A stretch of 64,000 nt of DNA from Streptomyces rishiriensis (GTDB taxonomy: Bacteria > Actinomycetota > Actinomycetes > Streptomycetales > Streptomycetaceae), in the NCBI RefSeq assembly GCF_030815485.1, contig NZ_JAUSWV010000002.1, forward strand, positions 2,108,001 through 2,172,000, in the 5' to 3' direction. This document shows positions 49,286-59,625 of this stretch, piece after piece (position 1 is the first letter of the stretch; each line of letters begins with the position of its first letter). Both the position numbers and the translations under genes were made by a program. The notes below the pieces were generated by a model, which searched no databases, was not told the origin of the DNA, and was given only the letters and a program-made list of their open reading frames with translations.

Positions 49286-51373
49286 GTGAGCACCAAGCCG
49301 ACCACCACAGACCTCGAGTGGACCGAGTTGGACCAGCGGGCGGTGGACACCGCCCGCGTCCTGGCCGCCGACGCCGTACAGAAGGTCGGCAACGGCCATC
49401 CCGGTACGGCGATGAGCCTGGCGCCTGCCGCGTACACCCTCTTCCAGAAGGTGATGCGGCACGACCCGGCGGACGCCGACTGGGTCGGCCGCGACCGCTT
49501 CGTGCTGTCCGCGGGGCACTCGTCCCTGACGCTCTACACCCAGCTGTACCTGGCCGGCTTCGGCCTGGAGCTGGACGACCTGAAGTCGTTCCGCACCTGG
49601 GGTTCCAAGACGCCGGGTCACCCGGAGTACGGCCACACCACGGGCGTCGAGACGACGACCGGCCCGCTGGGCCAGGGTGTCGCGAACGCCGTGGGCATGG
49701 CGATGGCCGCGCGCTACGAGCGCGGTCTGTTCGACCCGGAGACCCCGCTCGGCGAGTCGCCGTTCGACCACTTCGTCTACGTGATCGCCGGTGACGGCTG
49801 CCTCCAGGAGGGCATCTCCGCCGAGGCGTCCTCGCTGGCCGGTCACCAGAAGCTCGGCAACCTGGTCCTGCTGTGGGACGACAACCACATCTCGATCGAG
49901 GGCGACACCGAGACGGCCGTCTCCGAGGACACCGCCAAGCGCTACGAGGCGTACGGCTGGCACGTGCAGCGGGTCGCCCCCAAGCCGGACGGCGACCTGG
50001 ACCCGCACGCCCTCTACGACGCGATCGAGGCCGCGAAGCAGGTGACGGACAAGCCGTCCTTCATCGCGATGCGCTCGATCATCGCCTGGCCCGCCCCGAA
50101 CGCGCAGAACACCGAGGCCGCCCACGGCTCGGCGCTCGGCGACGACGAGGTCGCGGCCACCAAGCGCGTCCTCGGCTTCGACCCGGAGAAGTCCTTCGAG
50201 GTCGCGGACGAGGTCATCGCCCACACCCGGGGCGCGCTCGAGCGCGGCCAGGCCGCCCGCGCCGTGTGGGAGAAGTCCTTCCAGCAGTGGCGGGACAACA
50301 ATCCCGACCGCGCCGCCGAGTTCGAGCGCGTCGCCGCGGGCGAGCTGCCCACCGGCTGGGAGGAGAAGCTCCCGGTCTTCGAGCCCGGCAAGGGTGTCGC
50401 CACCCGTGCCGCGTCCGGCAAGGTGCTCCAGGCGCTCGGCGCGGTCATCCCCGAGCTGTGGGGCGGCTCCGCCGACCTCGCGGGTTCCAACAACACGACG
50501 ATCGACAAGACGTCGTCGTTCCTCCCGGCGGGCAACCCGCTGCCGGAGGCGGACCCCTACGGCCGTACCGTCCACTTCGGTATCCGCGAGCACTCCATGG
50601 CCGCGGAGATGAACGGCATCGCGCTGCACGGCAACACCCGCATCTACGGCGGCACCTTCCTGGTGTTCTCCGACTACATGCGCAACGCCGTGCGACTCTC
50701 CGCCCTGATGCACGTGCCGGTGACGTACGTGTGGACGCACGACTCCATCGGCCTCGGCGAGGACGGCCCCACCCACCAGCCGGTCGAGCACCTGGCCTCG
50801 CTGCGCGCCATCCCGGGCCTGAACGTCGTACGGCCGGCCGACGCCAACGAAACGGCGATCGCCTGGCGCGAGATCCTCAAGCGCTGGACGAAGGTCTTCG
50901 GCAAGGGCGCCCCGCACGGTCTGGTCCTCACCCGCCAGGGCGTGCCGACGTACGAGCCCGACGAGAACGCGGCCAAGGGCGGGTACGTCCTGTTCGAGGC
51001 CTCCACGGGGACGCCGGAGGTGATCCTCGTCGCCACCGGCTCCGAGGTGCACGTCGCCGTCGAGGCGCGCGAGCGGCTGGAAGCCGACGGTGTGCCCACG
51101 CGCGTGGTGTCCATGCCGTCCGTGGAGTGGTTCGAGGAGCAGGACCAGGGGTACCGGGACAGCGTGCTGCCCCCGTCCGTCAAGGCCCGCGTCGCGGTCG
51201 AGGCGGGTATCGGACTCACCTGGCACAAGTACGTCGGGGACGCGGGACGCATCGTTTCCCTGGAGCACTTCGGTGCGTCCGCCGATGGCAAGGTCCTCTT
51301 CCAGGAGTACGGCTTCACCGCGGAGAACGTGGCCGCCAAGGCCCGGGAATCCCTCGCCGCCGCCCAGCGCTGA
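49286..51373 (+). CDS. tkt: Transketolase
   Basis: 695 aa, full length, GTG start. Thiamine diphosphate enzyme of the non-oxidative pentose phosphate pathway. [12 protein letters not shown] near the N-terminus, the TPP motif GDGCLQEG...LLWDDNHIS (about 171-208), [18 protein letters not shown] in the pyrimidine domain, and the [18 protein letters not shown] loop. First gene of tkt-tal-zwf-opcA-pgl, all on one strand with small gaps or overlaps. Confidence 0.96.
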   Translation: MSTKPTTTDLEWTELDQRAVDTARVLAADAVQKVGNGHPGTAMSLAPAAYTLFQKVMRHDPADADWVGRDRFVLSAGHSSLTLYTQLYLAGFGLELDDLKSFRTWGSKTPGHPEYGHTTGVETTTGPLGQGVANAVGMAMAARYERGLFDPETPLGESPFDHFVYVIAGDGCLQEGISAEASSLAGHQKLGNLVLLWDDNHISIEGDTETAVSEDTAKRYEAYGWHVQRVAPKPDGDLDPHALYDAIEAAKQVTDKPSFIAMRSIIAWPAPNAQNTEAAHGSALGDDEVAATKRVLGFDPEKSFEVADEVIAHTRGALERGQAARAVWEKSFQQWRDNNPDRAAEFERVAAGELPTGWEEKLPVFEPGKGVATRAASGKVLQALGAVIPELWGGSADLAGSNNTTIDKTSSFLPAGNPLPEADPYGRTVHFGIREHSMAAEMNGIALHGNTRIYGGTFLVFSDYMRNAVRLSALMHVPVTYVWTHDSIGLGEDGPTHQPVEHLASLRAIPGLNVVRPADANETAIAWREILKRWTKVFGKGAPHGLVLTRQGVPTYEPDENAAKGGYVLFEASTGTPEVILVATGSEVHVAVEARERLEADGVPTRVVSMPSVEWFEEQDQGYRDSVLPPSVKARVAVEAGIGLTWHKYVGDAGRIVSLEHFGASADGKVLFQEYGFTAENVAAKARESLAAAQR

Positions 51374-51406
51374 CGCTCACATACGACACGTAGGAGATGT
51401 AATTCC

Positions 51407-52525
51407 ATGACAGACGCACTCAAGCGCCTCTCCGAAGAAGGCGTCGCGATCTGGCTGGACGACCTGTCGCGCAAGCGGATCACGTCCGGCAACCTGGCCG
51501 AACTGATCGACCAGCAGCACGTCGTGGGCGTCACCACCAACCCGTCGATCTTCCAGAAGGCGATCTCGCAGGGCGACGGCTACGACCAGCAGCTGTCGGA
51601 CCTCGCCGCCCGCAAGGTCACCGTCGAAGAGGCCATCCGCATGATCACGACGGCGGACGTCCGTGACGCCGCCGACATCCTGCGCCCGGTCTTCGACGCC
51701 ACCGGCGGCCAGGACGGCCGGGTCTCGATCGAGGTCGACCCGCGCCTGGCGCACCACACCAAGCCGACGGTCGCCGAGGCCAGGCAGCTCGCCTGGCTGG
51801 TCGACCGCCCCAACACCCTCATCAAGATCCCGGCCACGATGGGCGGCCTGCCGGCGATCACCGAGGTCATCGGCCTCGGTATCAGCGTCAACGTCACGCT
51901 GATCTTCTCCCTGGAGCGCTACCGCCAGGTCATGGACGCCTACCTGGCCGGCCTGGAGCAGGCCAAGGAGCGCGGCCTGGACCTGTCGAAGATCCACTCC
52001 GTGGCGTCCTTCTTCGTGTCCCGGGTGGACACCGAGATCGACAAGCGGCTCGACGCGCTCGGCACCGACGAGGCCAAGGCCGCCCGCGGCAAGGCGGGCC
52101 TCGCCAACGCCCGGCTCGCCTACCAGGCGTACGAGGAGGTCTTCGCCGGCGAGCGCTGGGCCGCGCTGGAGAAGGCCGGCGCCAACAAGCAGCGTCCGCT
52201 GTGGGCCTCCACCGGTGTGAAGGACCCCGCCTACAAGGACACCCTGTACGTGGACGACCTGGTCGCCCCGAACACGGTGAACACCATGCCGGAGGCGACC
52301 CTGTTCGCCGCCGAGGACCACGGGCAGATCACCGGCGACACCGTCACCGGCACCTACGAGCAGGCCCGTGCCGAGATCGACGCCGTCGAGAAGCTCGGCA
52401 TCTCCTACGACGAGGTGGTCCAGCTCCTCGAGGACGAGGGCGTGGAGAAGTTCGAGGCGTCCTGGAACGACCTGCTCAAGTCGACCGAGGCGGAGCTCCA
52501 GCGCCTCGCCCCCTCGGAGGGCTGA
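51407..52525 (+). CDS. tal: Transaldolase (actinobacterial long type)
   Basis: 372 aa. Schiff-base lysine in [16 protein letters not shown] (about 138-153), N-terminal [14 protein letters not shown] and [11 protein letters not shown], and [10 protein letters not shown]. Interconverts sedoheptulose-7-P and glyceraldehyde-3-P with fructose-6-P and erythrose-4-P. AGGAG precedes the ATG. The tal stop and the zwf start are in the same frame and only 3 bp apart. Confidence 0.95.
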   Translation: MTDALKRLSEEGVAIWLDDLSRKRITSGNLAELIDQQHVVGVTTNPSIFQKAISQGDGYDQQLSDLAARKVTVEEAIRMITTADVRDAADILRPVFDATGGQDGRVSIEVDPRLAHHTKPTVAEARQLAWLVDRPNTLIKIPATMGGLPAITEVIGLGISVNVTLIFSLERYRQVMDAYLAGLEQAKERGLDLSKIHSVASFFVSRVDTEIDKRLDALGTDEAKAARGKAGLANARLAYQAYEEVFAGERWAALEKAGANKQRPLWASTGVKDPAYKDTLYVDDLVAPNTVNTMPEATLFAAEDHGQITGDTVTGTYEQARAEIDAVEKLGISYDEVVQLLEDEGVEKFEASWNDLLKSTEAELQRLAPSEG

Positions 52526-52528
52526 ACT

Positions 52529-54052
52529 CTGTCGAGCAGCAACCCGCTGCGTGACCCCGCCGACCGACGGCTCCCGCGTATCGCGGGGCCGTCGGGTCTG
52601 GTCATCTTCGGCGTCACGGGCGATTTGTCCCGGAAGAAGCTCATGCCCGCGGTGTACGACCTCGCCAACCGGGGTCTGCTGCCGCCGGGCTTCTCGCTGG
52701 TCGGCTTCGCGCGCCGCGAGTGGGAGCACGAGGACTTCGCGCAGGAGGTCCACGACGCCGTCAAGGAGCACGCCCGCACGCCCTTCCGCGAGGAGGTCTG
52801 GCAGCAGCTCGTCCAGGGCATGCGCTTCGTGCAGGGCACCTTCGACGACGACGACGCCTTCGAGCGGCTGCGCGGCACGATCGAGGAACTCGACAAGGCA
52901 CAGGGCACGGGCGGCAACTTCGCCTTCTACCTCTCCGTGCCGCCGCGTTCCTTCCCGGTGGTCATCCAGCAGCTGAAGAAGCACGGGCTGGCCGACCAGA
53001 AGAACGGCTCCTGGCGACGCGCGGTCATCGAGAAGCCCTTCGGTCACGACCTCGCCTCGGCCGAGGAGCTCAACAAGGTCGTCCACGAGGTCTTCGGCTC
53101 GGACCAGGTCTTCCGCATCGACCACTACCTGGGCAAGGAGACCGTCCAGAACATCCTGGCGCTGCGCTTCGCCAACACGATGTTCGAGCCGATCTGGAAC
53201 CGGTCCTTCGTGGACCATGTACAGATCACGATGGCCGAGGACATCGGCATCGGCGGCCGGGCCGGTTACTACGACGGCATCGGCGCCGCCCGTGACGTCA
53301 TCCAGAACCACCTGCTCCAGCTCATGGCCCTCACGGCCATGGAGGAGCCGGCCTCCTTCGACGCGGACGCGCTGGCCGCCGAGAAGACCAAGGTGCTCGG
53401 CGCCGTGCGGCTGCCGAAGGACCTGGGCCGCGCCACCGTGCGGGCCCAGTACGCGGCCGGATGGCAGGGCGGCGAGAAGGCCGTCGGCTACCTCGAAGAG
53501 GACGGCATCGACCCCAAGTCGAAGACCGACACCTACGCGGCCGTCAAGCTGGAGGTCGACAACCGCCGCTGGGCGGGCGTCCCCTTCTATCTGCGCACCG
53601 GCAAGCGCCTCGGCCGCCGGGTCACCGAGATCGCGGTGGTCTTCCAGCGCGCTCCCCACTCCCCCTTCGACTCCACGGCCACCGAGGAGCTGGGCGCCAA
53701 CGCGATCGTCATCCGCGTCCAGCCCGACGAGGGCATCACCGTCCGGTTCGGCTCCAAGGTTCCGGGCACCTCGATGGAGATCCGGGACGTGTCGATGGAC
53801 TTCGCCTACGGCGAGTCCTTCACGGAGTCCTCGCCCGAGGCGTACGAGCGCCTCATCCTCGACGTGCTGCTGGGCGACTCGAACCTCTTCCCCCGCACGG
53901 AAGAGGTGGAGCTGTCCTGGAAGATCCTCGACCCGATCGAGCGGTACTGGGACAAGAACGGCAAGCCCGCGCAGTACCCGTCGGGCACGTGGGGACCCGT
54001 CGAGGCCGACGAGATGCTCGAGCGAGACGGACGGAGCTGGCGCCGGCCATGA
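52529..54052 (+). CDS. zwf: Glucose-6-phosphate dehydrogenase, apparent CTG start
   Basis: 507 aa if started at the CTG at 52529. No ATG, GTG or TTG exists in frame between the tal stop (52525) and the essential cofactor motif; the first TTG (52625) would cut through GVTGDLSRKK (residues 28-37). GGAGG lies 8 nt before the CTG, a good ribosome binding site. The substrate/catalytic motif RIDHYLGKE is at about 197-205, and EKPFGHD and GYYDGIGAARDVIQNH are present. First step of the oxidative pentose phosphate pathway, NADPH-forming. Overlaps opcA by 4 bp. Confidence 0.9.
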   Translation: MSSSNPLRDPADRRLPRIAGPSGLVIFGVTGDLSRKKLMPAVYDLANRGLLPPGFSLVGFARREWEHEDFAQEVHDAVKEHARTPFREEVWQQLVQGMRFVQGTFDDDDAFERLRGTIEELDKAQGTGGNFAFYLSVPPRSFPVVIQQLKKHGLADQKNGSWRRAVIEKPFGHDLASAEELNKVVHEVFGSDQVFRIDHYLGKETVQNILALRFANTMFEPIWNRSFVDHVQITMAEDIGIGGRAGYYDGIGAARDVIQNHLLQLMALTAMEEPASFDADALAAEKTKVLGAVRLPKDLGRATVRAQYAAGWQGGEKAVGYLEEDGIDPKSKTDTYAAVKLEVDNRRWAGVPFYLRTGKRLGRRVTEIAVVFQRAPHSPFDSTATEELGANAIVIRVQPDEGITVRFGSKVPGTSMEIRDVSMDFAYGESFTESSPEAYERLILDVLLGDSNLFPRTEEVELSWKILDPIERYWDKNGKPAQYPSGTWGPVEADEMLERDGRSWRRP

Positions 54053-55182
54053 AGACAGACCTCACGGACACCACTGCCAGCAAGATCAACAAGGCGTTGG
54101 TGCAGGGCCGGCGTGCGATAGGCACGCCCGCCGTGGGCATGGTGCTGACCCTCGTCGTCGTCACGGACGAGGAGAACGCCTACGACGCCCTGAAGGCCGC
54201 CAATGACGCGTCGCACGAGCACCCCTCGCGCACGCTCGTGGTCATCAAGCGCGTCTCGCGGTCCCCCCGGGGCCGCACCCAGTCCCGGCTCGACGCCGAG
54301 GTACGGCTGGGCGCGGACGCGGGCAGCGGCGAGACGGTGATCCTCCGGCTGTACGGCGAGGTCTCCGACCACGCCCAGTCCGTCGTCCTGCCGCTGCTGC
54401 TACCGGACGCGCCGGTGGTGGTCTGGTGGTCGGTGGACGCCCCGCGCGACCCGGCGGGCGACCCGCTGGGCGCCCTGGGCCAGCGCCGGGTCACCGACAG
54501 CTACGCGGCCGAGAAGCCCGTCGACGAGCTGCGCGCCCGTGCCGAGAGCTACGAGCCGGGCGACACCGACCTGGCGTGGGCCCGGATCACCCCGTGGCGC
54601 TCGATGCTGGCCGCCGCTCTCGACCAGGTGAGCTGCGAGATCGTCTCCGCCGAGGTGGCGGGCGAGGAGTCCAATCCGAGCGTCGAGCTGCTCGCCATGT
54701 GGCTCGCGGACCGGCTCCATGTGCACGTCCGCCGCGCCATCTCGGCCGGCCCGGGGCTGACCCAGGTCCGGATGGAGACGACCGGCGGTCCGATCACGCT
54801 GCACCGCTCGGACGGTGCGATGGCCGTCCTGGCCCTGCCGGGCCAGCCGGACCGCGCGGTGGCGCTGAAGCGCCGCGAGACGTCCGAGCTGCTCGCGGAG
54901 GAGCTGCGCAGGCTCGACCCCGACGACACGTACGCGTCCGCCCTGCGGTTCGGCGTGGACCGGCTCGGCGGGATCCAGTCGGCCGCGGAACGGGAGGCGG
55001 AGCGGGCCCAGGCCGCCGCTCGGCCCACGCCGTCCCTTCCGGTCCGCGGGGTGCCGGACCCGGCGCCCGCCGGCCGTGACGCCGCACCGGCTCAGCCGTC
55101 CGCCGCCCCGGCGGGTCAGGGTGACGCCGACCGGCCCACTCCGGCGCAGATGCCCCCGGTCAGGAAAGCGGACCCGCAGTGA
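54049..55182 (+). CDS. opcA: OpcA, glucose-6-phosphate dehydrogenase assembly/activator protein
   Basis: 377 aa from the ATG overlapping the zwf stop. OpcA family features: the N-terminal GTPAVGMVLTLVVVTDEENA, RTLVVIKR, LLLPDAPVVVWWS (about 117-129) and the TPWRSMLAAALDQ segment. A Pro/Ala-rich tail follows residue 330. OpcA promotes assembly and activity of G6PDH in cyanobacteria and Actinobacteria, and the adjacency to zwf is conserved. Confidence 0.92.
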   Translation: MKTDLTDTTASKINKALVQGRRAIGTPAVGMVLTLVVVTDEENAYDALKAANDASHEHPSRTLVVIKRVSRSPRGRTQSRLDAEVRLGADAGSGETVILRLYGEVSDHAQSVVLPLLLPDAPVVVWWSVDAPRDPAGDPLGALGQRRVTDSYAAEKPVDELRARAESYEPGDTDLAWARITPWRSMLAAALDQVSCEIVSAEVAGEESNPSVELLAMWLADRLHVHVRRAISAGPGLTQVRMETTGGPITLHRSDGAMAVLALPGQPDRAVALKRRETSELLAEELRRLDPDDTYASALRFGVDRLGGIQSAAEREAERAQAAARPTPSLPVRGVPDPAPAGRDAAPAQPSAAPAGQGDADRPTPAQMPPVRKADPQ

Positions 55183-55961
55183 GCACTCCCCAGCTGGTCG
55201 TGCACCACGACAAGGAACTGATGGCGCAGGCCGCCGCGGCCCGCCTCATCACGAAGATCGTGGACGCCCAGGCCTCCCGGGGCCAGGCGTCCGTCGTCCT
55301 CACGGGCGGCCGCAACGGCAACGGTCTGCTGGCCGCGCTGGCCGCCGCGCCCGCACGTGACGCCGTCGACTGGGCCCGGCTCGACCTGTGGTGGGGCGAC
55401 GAACGCTTCGTGCCCGAGGGCGACCCGGAGCGCAATGTCACGCAGGCCCGTGAGGCCCTGCTGGACTCCGTCCCGGTGGACCCGAAACGCGTGCACGCCA
55501 TGCCCGCGTCCGACGGTCCGTACGGCGCCGACGTGGAAGCGGCCGCGGCCGCCTACGCGGAGGAGCTGGCCCGCGCGGCCGGTCCCGAGAACCACGGGGC
55601 CGTGCCCGCCTTCGACGTGCTGATGCTGGGCGTCGGCCCGGACACCCATGTGGCCTCGCTCTTCCCGGAGCTGCCGGCCGTGCGGGAGACCGAGCGCACG
55701 GTGGTGGGCGTACGCGGCGCGCCCAAGCCCCCGCCGACCCGGGTCACCCTCACCCTCCCGGCGATCCGGGCGGCCCGTGAGGTGTGGCTGCTCGCGGCCG
55801 GCGAGGACAAGGCCCAGGCCGCGGCGATCGCCCTGTCCGGCGCGGGCGAGATCCAGGCCCCCGCGGCGGGCGCCCGGGGCCGCTCGCGCACCCTGTGGCT
55901 GCTGGACACGGCGGCGGCCTCCCGGCTCCCGAGGTCGCTGTACCCACCGGCGTCCGCCTGA
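55179..55961 (+). CDS. pgl: 6-phosphogluconolactonase
   Basis: 260 aa, GTG start overlapping the opcA stop by 4 bp. SugP-isomerase-type fold with VLTGGRNGNGLL, LDLWWGDERFVPEGDPERN (about 66-84), MLGVGPDTHVASLFP and RVTLTLPAI. Hydrolyses 6-phosphogluconolactone after Zwf. Last gene of the operon, followed by a 14-bp hairpin shared with the convergent membrane protein gene. Confidence 0.94.
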   Translation: MSTPQLVVHHDKELMAQAAAARLITKIVDAQASRGQASVVLTGGRNGNGLLAALAAAPARDAVDWARLDLWWGDERFVPEGDPERNVTQAREALLDSVPVDPKRVHAMPASDGPYGADVEAAAAAYAEELARAAGPENHGAVPAFDVLMLGVGPDTHVASLFPELPAVRETERTVVGVRGAPKPPPTRVTLTLPAIRAAREVWLLAAGEDKAQAAAIALSGAGEIQAPAAGARGRSRTLWLLDTAAASRLPRSLYPPASA

Positions 55962-55977
55962 CGCGCTCGCCGTTCCC

Positions 55978-56012
55978 CAGAACCCGTACGGTCAACCGCC
56001 GTACGGGTTCTG
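55978..56012. terminator. Bidirectional hairpin between pgl and the membrane-protein gene
   Basis: CAGAACCCGTACGG (55978-55991) pairs perfectly with 55999-56012, 7-nt loop, 17 nt after pgl. The right arm encodes the last codons of the convergent gene. Confidence 0.7.
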
Positions 56013-56906
56013 CCCGTTGTGGGCCCGGTAGGACCCGTACGGGTTGCCCTGGGGGTACGGCTGCCCCGGGTGCGGTGCGTAGGGCTGCCCGTACGGGTGT
56101 CCCTGCGGGTGCCCGTACGGGTGTCCCTGCGGCGGAACCCGGAGCGGCGGGCCGGCGGGGGTCGGCGGCAGGGTGGCCGGGTGGGCCGCGAGCCGGATGC
56201 CGTACCGCCGCTTGAGGCGGCGCATCTCCAGCAGCGCGAGCCCCGTGACCGTCACCGGTGCGCCCAGGATGAAGACGATGCCCATGGTGAGGCTGAGGCC
56301 GTGCAGGTCACCGGTGATCAGGTCGGGAACGGCCATCAGCCAGGTCGTCACCGTGGCGAGCAGCGGCGGCAGACAGCGGTGCACCGCGGCGGAACCGAAG
56401 AAGTTACCGGAGAGCCGGACCGCGCCGGCCATCACGAAGAAGGCCATCCACAGGCCGACGAGCGTGAGCAGCATCCTCGGCACCAGCCCGAACGTCTCGC
56501 TCGACCGGAAGACCCCCACGGTCGTCAGGACACAGCCGATGAAGAGCAGCAGCAGCTTGAGCGAGTCGACGAGCGGCCTCTTCAACTGCCGTACGGTGCC
56601 CGTACGCCGCCAGACGAAGAGCATCACGCCGACCGTCACGGGGGTGAGGAAGAACAGCACGGCGGAGGCGATCGCCGTGTTCTCCAGCATCTCCTCGAAG
56701 GCGAAACCGCCCTCGACGAAGGTGTAGACGCCGACGGCCGCGACCGCCCCGGCGACGACCCTGCCGCGCTTGAGCCGTTCCACCGTCGGATCGAGCGCTT
56801 CGGGTATCCACGCCGGATGGAACACCGCCCACGCCACCTTGTGGGGCTTCAGGAACGAGCGGACGGTCAGCGAGCCGGCGGTCCAACTTCTGCGTGCACT
56901 GGTCAC
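55992..56906 (-). CDS. Membrane protein with a Pro/Gly/Tyr-rich tail (YIP1-like layout)
   Basis: 304 aa. Five to six transmembrane helices (about 52-70, 76-98, 115-133, 142-165, 180-198, 207-230) follow a cytoplasmic N-terminus. The C-terminal 55 residues are low-complexity His/Pro/Gly/Tyr repeats (HPYGHPQGHPYGQPYAP). Conserved in Streptomyces between pgl and pgi as I recall, with no known function. Convergent with pgl. Confidence 0.75.
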   Translation of the reverse strand: MTSARRSWTAGSLTVRSFLKPHKVAWAVFHPAWIPEALDPTVERLKRGRVVAGAVAAVGVYTFVEGGFAFEEMLENTAIASAVLFFLTPVTVGVMLFVWRRTGTVRQLKRPLVDSLKLLLLFIGCVLTTVGVFRSSETFGLVPRMLLTLVGLWMAFFVMAGAVRLSGNFFGSAAVHRCLPPLLATVTTWLMAVPDLITGDLHGLSLTMGIVFILGAPVTVTGLALLEMRRLKRRYGIRLAAHPATLPPTPAGPPLRVPPQGHPYGHPQGHPYGQPYAPHPGQPYPQGNPYGSYRAHNGQNPYGG

Positions 56907-57006
56907 GTTGCTCTCCCCCGAGAGATCGGCCTCATGATCGCCGGGATTCTACGGGAAGCGGACGACCGACCGCCGTCCGCTTCCCGCCTCTCCCCCGCGG
57001 TGACCG

Positions 57007-58659
57007 CTACCGACCGCGCAGCTCCCGGTACTTGGCGACCAGGGCCCTGGTGGACGCGTCCAGGCCGGGAACCTCGGCGCCCTCGGTGAGGGCGGGTTCG
57101 ACACGCTTGGCGAGCACCTTGCCGAGCTCCACTCCCCACTGGTCGAAGGAGTCGATGTTCCACACCGCGCCCTGCACGAACACCTTGTGCTCGTAGAGCG
57201 CCACGAGCTGGCCGAGGACCGAGGGGGTCAGCTCACGGGCGAGGATCGTGGTCGTGGGGTGGTCGCCCTTGAACGTCTTGTGGGCCACCAGCTCCTCCGG
57301 CACGCCCTCGGCGCGCACCTCCTCGGGTGTCTTGCCGAAGGCCAGCGCCTGGGTCTGGGCGAAGAAGTTGGCCATGAGCAGGTCGTGCTGGGCCTTGAGC
57401 TCGTCGCGCAGCTCGGCGGCCGGCTCGGCGAAACCGATGAAGTCGGCCGGGACGAGCTTCGTGCCCTGGTGGATGAGCTGGTAGTAGGCGTGCTGCCCGT
57501 TGGTGCCCGGCGTGCCCCAGACGATCGGGCCGGTCTGCCAGTCGACCTCCTTGCCGTCCCGGCCCGTGGACTTGCCGTTGGACTCCATGTCCAGCTGCTG
57601 GAGGTAGGCGGTGAACTTGGACAGGTAGTGGCTGTAGGGGAGCACGGCGTGCGACTGGGCGTCGTGGAAGTTGCCGTACCAGATGCCCAGCAGGCCCAGC
57701 AGCAGCGGCACGTTGGACTCGGCGGGCGCGGTCCTGAAGTGCTCGTCGACGAGGTGGAAGCCGTCGAGCATCTCGCGGAAGCGTTCCGGGCCGATGGCGA
57801 TCATCAGGGACAGGCCGATCGCCGAGTCGAAGGAGTAGCGTCCGCCGACCCAGTCCCAGAACTCGAACATGTTGGCCGTGTCGATGCCGAAGTCCGCGAC
57901 CTTCTCGGCGTTCGTCGACAGCGCGACGAAGTGCTTGGCGACGGCAGCCTGTCCCCCGTCGAGCGCGTCCAGCAGCCAGCTGCGGGCCGAGGTCGCGTTG
58001 GTGATCGTCTCGATGGTGGTGAAGGTCTTCGACGCGATGACGAACAGTGTTTCCGCCGGGTCGAGGTCGCGGGTGGCCTCGTGCAGGTCGGCGCCGTCCA
58101 CGTTGGACACGAAACGGACCGTGAGGTCGCGGTCGGTGTAGCCGCGCAGCACCTCGTAGGCCATGGCCGGGCCCAGGTCGGAACCGCCGATACCGATGTT
58201 CACCACGTTCCGGATGCGCCGGCCGGTGTGGCCGGTCCAGGCGCCGGAGCGGACGCGGTCGGCGAAGCCGGCCATCTTGTCGAGGACCGCGTGCACCGCC
58301 GGGACGACGTTCTCCCCGTCGACCTCGATCACCGCGTCGCGCGGGGCGCGCAGAGCGGTGTGCAGGACCGCACGGTCCTCGGTGATGTTGATCTTCTCGC
58401 CGCGGAACATCGCGTCCCTGAGGCCGAAGACGTCGGTGGCGACGGCCAGTTCGCGCAGGCGCCGCAGGGTCTCGTCGGTGACGAGGTGCTTGGAGTAGTC
58501 GATGTGCAGGTCACCGACCCGCAGCGTGTATCCCGATCCGCGCCCGGGGTCGGCGGCGAACAGCTCCCGCAGCCGCACCTCGCCGAGTTCCTCGCGGTGT
58601 TTGACCAGAGCGGTCCACTCGGGCGTCTGGTTGAGCCTCGTACGGCCGTCTGCGTTCAT
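57007..58659 (-). CDS. pgi: Glucose-6-phosphate isomerase
   Basis: 550 aa from the ATG at 58659 ([10 protein letters not shown]); the upstream extension of 40 codons has no ribosome binding site. Two SIS domains; PGI signatures [15 protein letters not shown] (about 160-174), VASKTFTT-like [12 protein letters not shown] (about 216-227) and the C-terminal [16 protein letters not shown] with the catalytic lysine region. Links glycolysis with the pentose phosphate operon next door. GAGGG lies 12 nt upstream. Confidence 0.95.
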   Translation of the reverse strand: MNADGRTRLNQTPEWTALVKHREELGEVRLRELFAADPGRGSGYTLRVGDLHIDYSKHLVTDETLRRLRELAVATDVFGLRDAMFRGEKINITEDRAVLHTALRAPRDAVIEVDGENVVPAVHAVLDKMAGFADRVRSGAWTGHTGRRIRNVVNIGIGGSDLGPAMAYEVLRGYTDRDLTVRFVSNVDGADLHEATRDLDPAETLFVIASKTFTTIETITNATSARSWLLDALDGGQAAVAKHFVALSTNAEKVADFGIDTANMFEFWDWVGGRYSFDSAIGLSLMIAIGPERFREMLDGFHLVDEHFRTAPAESNVPLLLGLLGIWYGNFHDAQSHAVLPYSHYLSKFTAYLQQLDMESNGKSTGRDGKEVDWQTGPIVWGTPGTNGQHAYYQLIHQGTKLVPADFIGFAEPAAELRDELKAQHDLLMANFFAQTQALAFGKTPEEVRAEGVPEELVAHKTFKGDHPTTTILARELTPSVLGQLVALYEHKVFVQGAVWNIDSFDQWGVELGKVLAKRVEPALTEGAEVPGLDASTRALVAKYRELRGR

Positions 58660-59037
58660 GTCGGACTTCAGCCCTCTTTCCTCATCTGTCCGTGCTGCGC
58701 ACGCCTTGCCCCGCCGGTTCCAACCTAGTTGATCAGCGCGTCGGACGAGCCGACGTGCCACGGTCGTACGGGGCGACAACAGGTACGTCCACCTGGCCCG
58801 CGGGTATCAACGCGGCGGCGGCGAGCACGAACCGGGAGGGGCTGCCTCGCCCTAGCGGCGCGAACGGTCCGCCAGGCGGAGGCGGACGGGTGGTGACCGG
58901 TCGTCAGGCAGTCGCGGGCCCCGCCGAGGGCCCCGATGAGGACGGAGGCGCGCCGCGCGGGCGCGTGGAAGACACCGCCGACGGGCGGTCCGCTGACGGA
59001 CGGCCCGCGGGCGGACAGCCGCCCGTGCGCGACACAC
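58660..59037. other. Intergenic region upstream of pgi
   Basis: No supported gene in this stretch; the + strand frame starting at 58692 looks like a shadow. A TAGGTT on the - strand (58727-58722) could be a pgi -10 without a clear -35. Several GC-rich imperfect hairpins are present around 58980-59027. Confidence 0.35.
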
Positions 59038-59071
59038 GTCCGGCCGGGCACCCTCGGGTGCCCGGCCGGAC
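59038..59071 (-). terminator. 16-bp hairpin terminator after the RbpA paralogue
   Basis: GTCCGGCCGGGCACCC (59038-59053) pairs with 59056-59071, with a 2-nt nominal loop so the top pairs must open. It begins 8 nt after the stop codon. Confidence 0.8.
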
Positions 59072-59078
59072 CCGGTCG

Positions 59079-59414
59079 TTAGATCTCGCCCCGCAGTTTG
59101 GCGAGCGCCTCGGCGAGGATCGCCTCGCCGTCCGCGTCGCTGCGGCGCTCCCGCACATAGGCGAGGTGGGTCTTGTAGGGCTCGGTGCGCGGCGGGTCCG
59201 GTGGGTTGTCCCGGTCCTGCCCCGCGGGAAAGCCGCAGCGCGGGCAGTCCCAGGTCTCGGGAACCTGCGCGTCGCTGGCGAAGCTGGGCACCGTCTCGTG
59301 TCCGTTGGAGCACCAGAAGGAGATGCGCAGACGCGGCGCGGACTCGCCCCGCTCGGCCTCGCCCATCGGCCCCGCCCCGACCCGGCTTCCTCGGATCGCG
59401 TTGCCACTTGCCAC
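59079..59414 (-). CDS. RbpA-family RNA polymerase-binding protein (RbpB-type paralogue)
   Basis: 111 aa. RbpA layout: N-terminal NAIRGSRVGAG tail, a core domain with zinc-type ligands Cys35, His39, Cys57 and Cys60 (WCSNGHE, WDCPRCGF), a basic linker with PPRTEPYKTHLAYVRERRS and a C-terminal sigma-interacting helix (EAILAEALAKLRG). RbpA binds RNA polymerase and group 1/2 sigma factors and stimulates transcription. The main Streptomyces RbpA has a different core (EYACEKGHRFE), so this is the second paralogue. Confidence 0.85.
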   Translation of the reverse strand: MASGNAIRGSRVGAGPMGEAERGESAPRLRISFWCSNGHETVPSFASDAQVPETWDCPRCGFPAGQDRDNPPDPPRTEPYKTHLAYVRERRSDADGEAILAEALAKLRGEI

Positions 59415-59480
59415 GGTCGTAACTCCCTGCGTGATGGTGCCGCAAAGCGAGTCGGCGTTTCGCTTCGCTGCGAGCGCCTC

Positions 59481-59509
59481 AGTCTACGTAAGGCCCAACG
59501 CGCGTCCAG
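59481..59509 (-). promoter_or_regulatory. Candidate promoter for the RbpA paralogue
   Basis: On the - strand CTGGAC (59509-59504), 17 bp, TAGACT (59486-59481). The start site would be near 59474, about 60 nt before the ATG. The -35 is weak. Confidence 0.35.
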
Positions 59510-59625
59510 TGATTGGAGTTACAGCTCCCACACCTAGACGCAAGCCCCATGATAGGCCGCGCTCAGCTGCGCGTACCGAACATGGGGCCATACGTACCGG
59601 AATGTGTGTGACTGTGCGAAGCTGA

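Noticed and set aside
48931..49437. N-terminal extension of CtaB
   Set aside because: The frame stays open for about 170 further codons, but this part covers the divergent promoter region, has poor coding character and lacks the GGGG ribosome binding site seen just before the chosen GTG.
52625..54052. zwf starting at the TTG at 52625
   Set aside because: It would begin inside the GVTGDLSRKK cofactor motif. The upstream CTG with GGAGG keeps the motif and gives the usual length.
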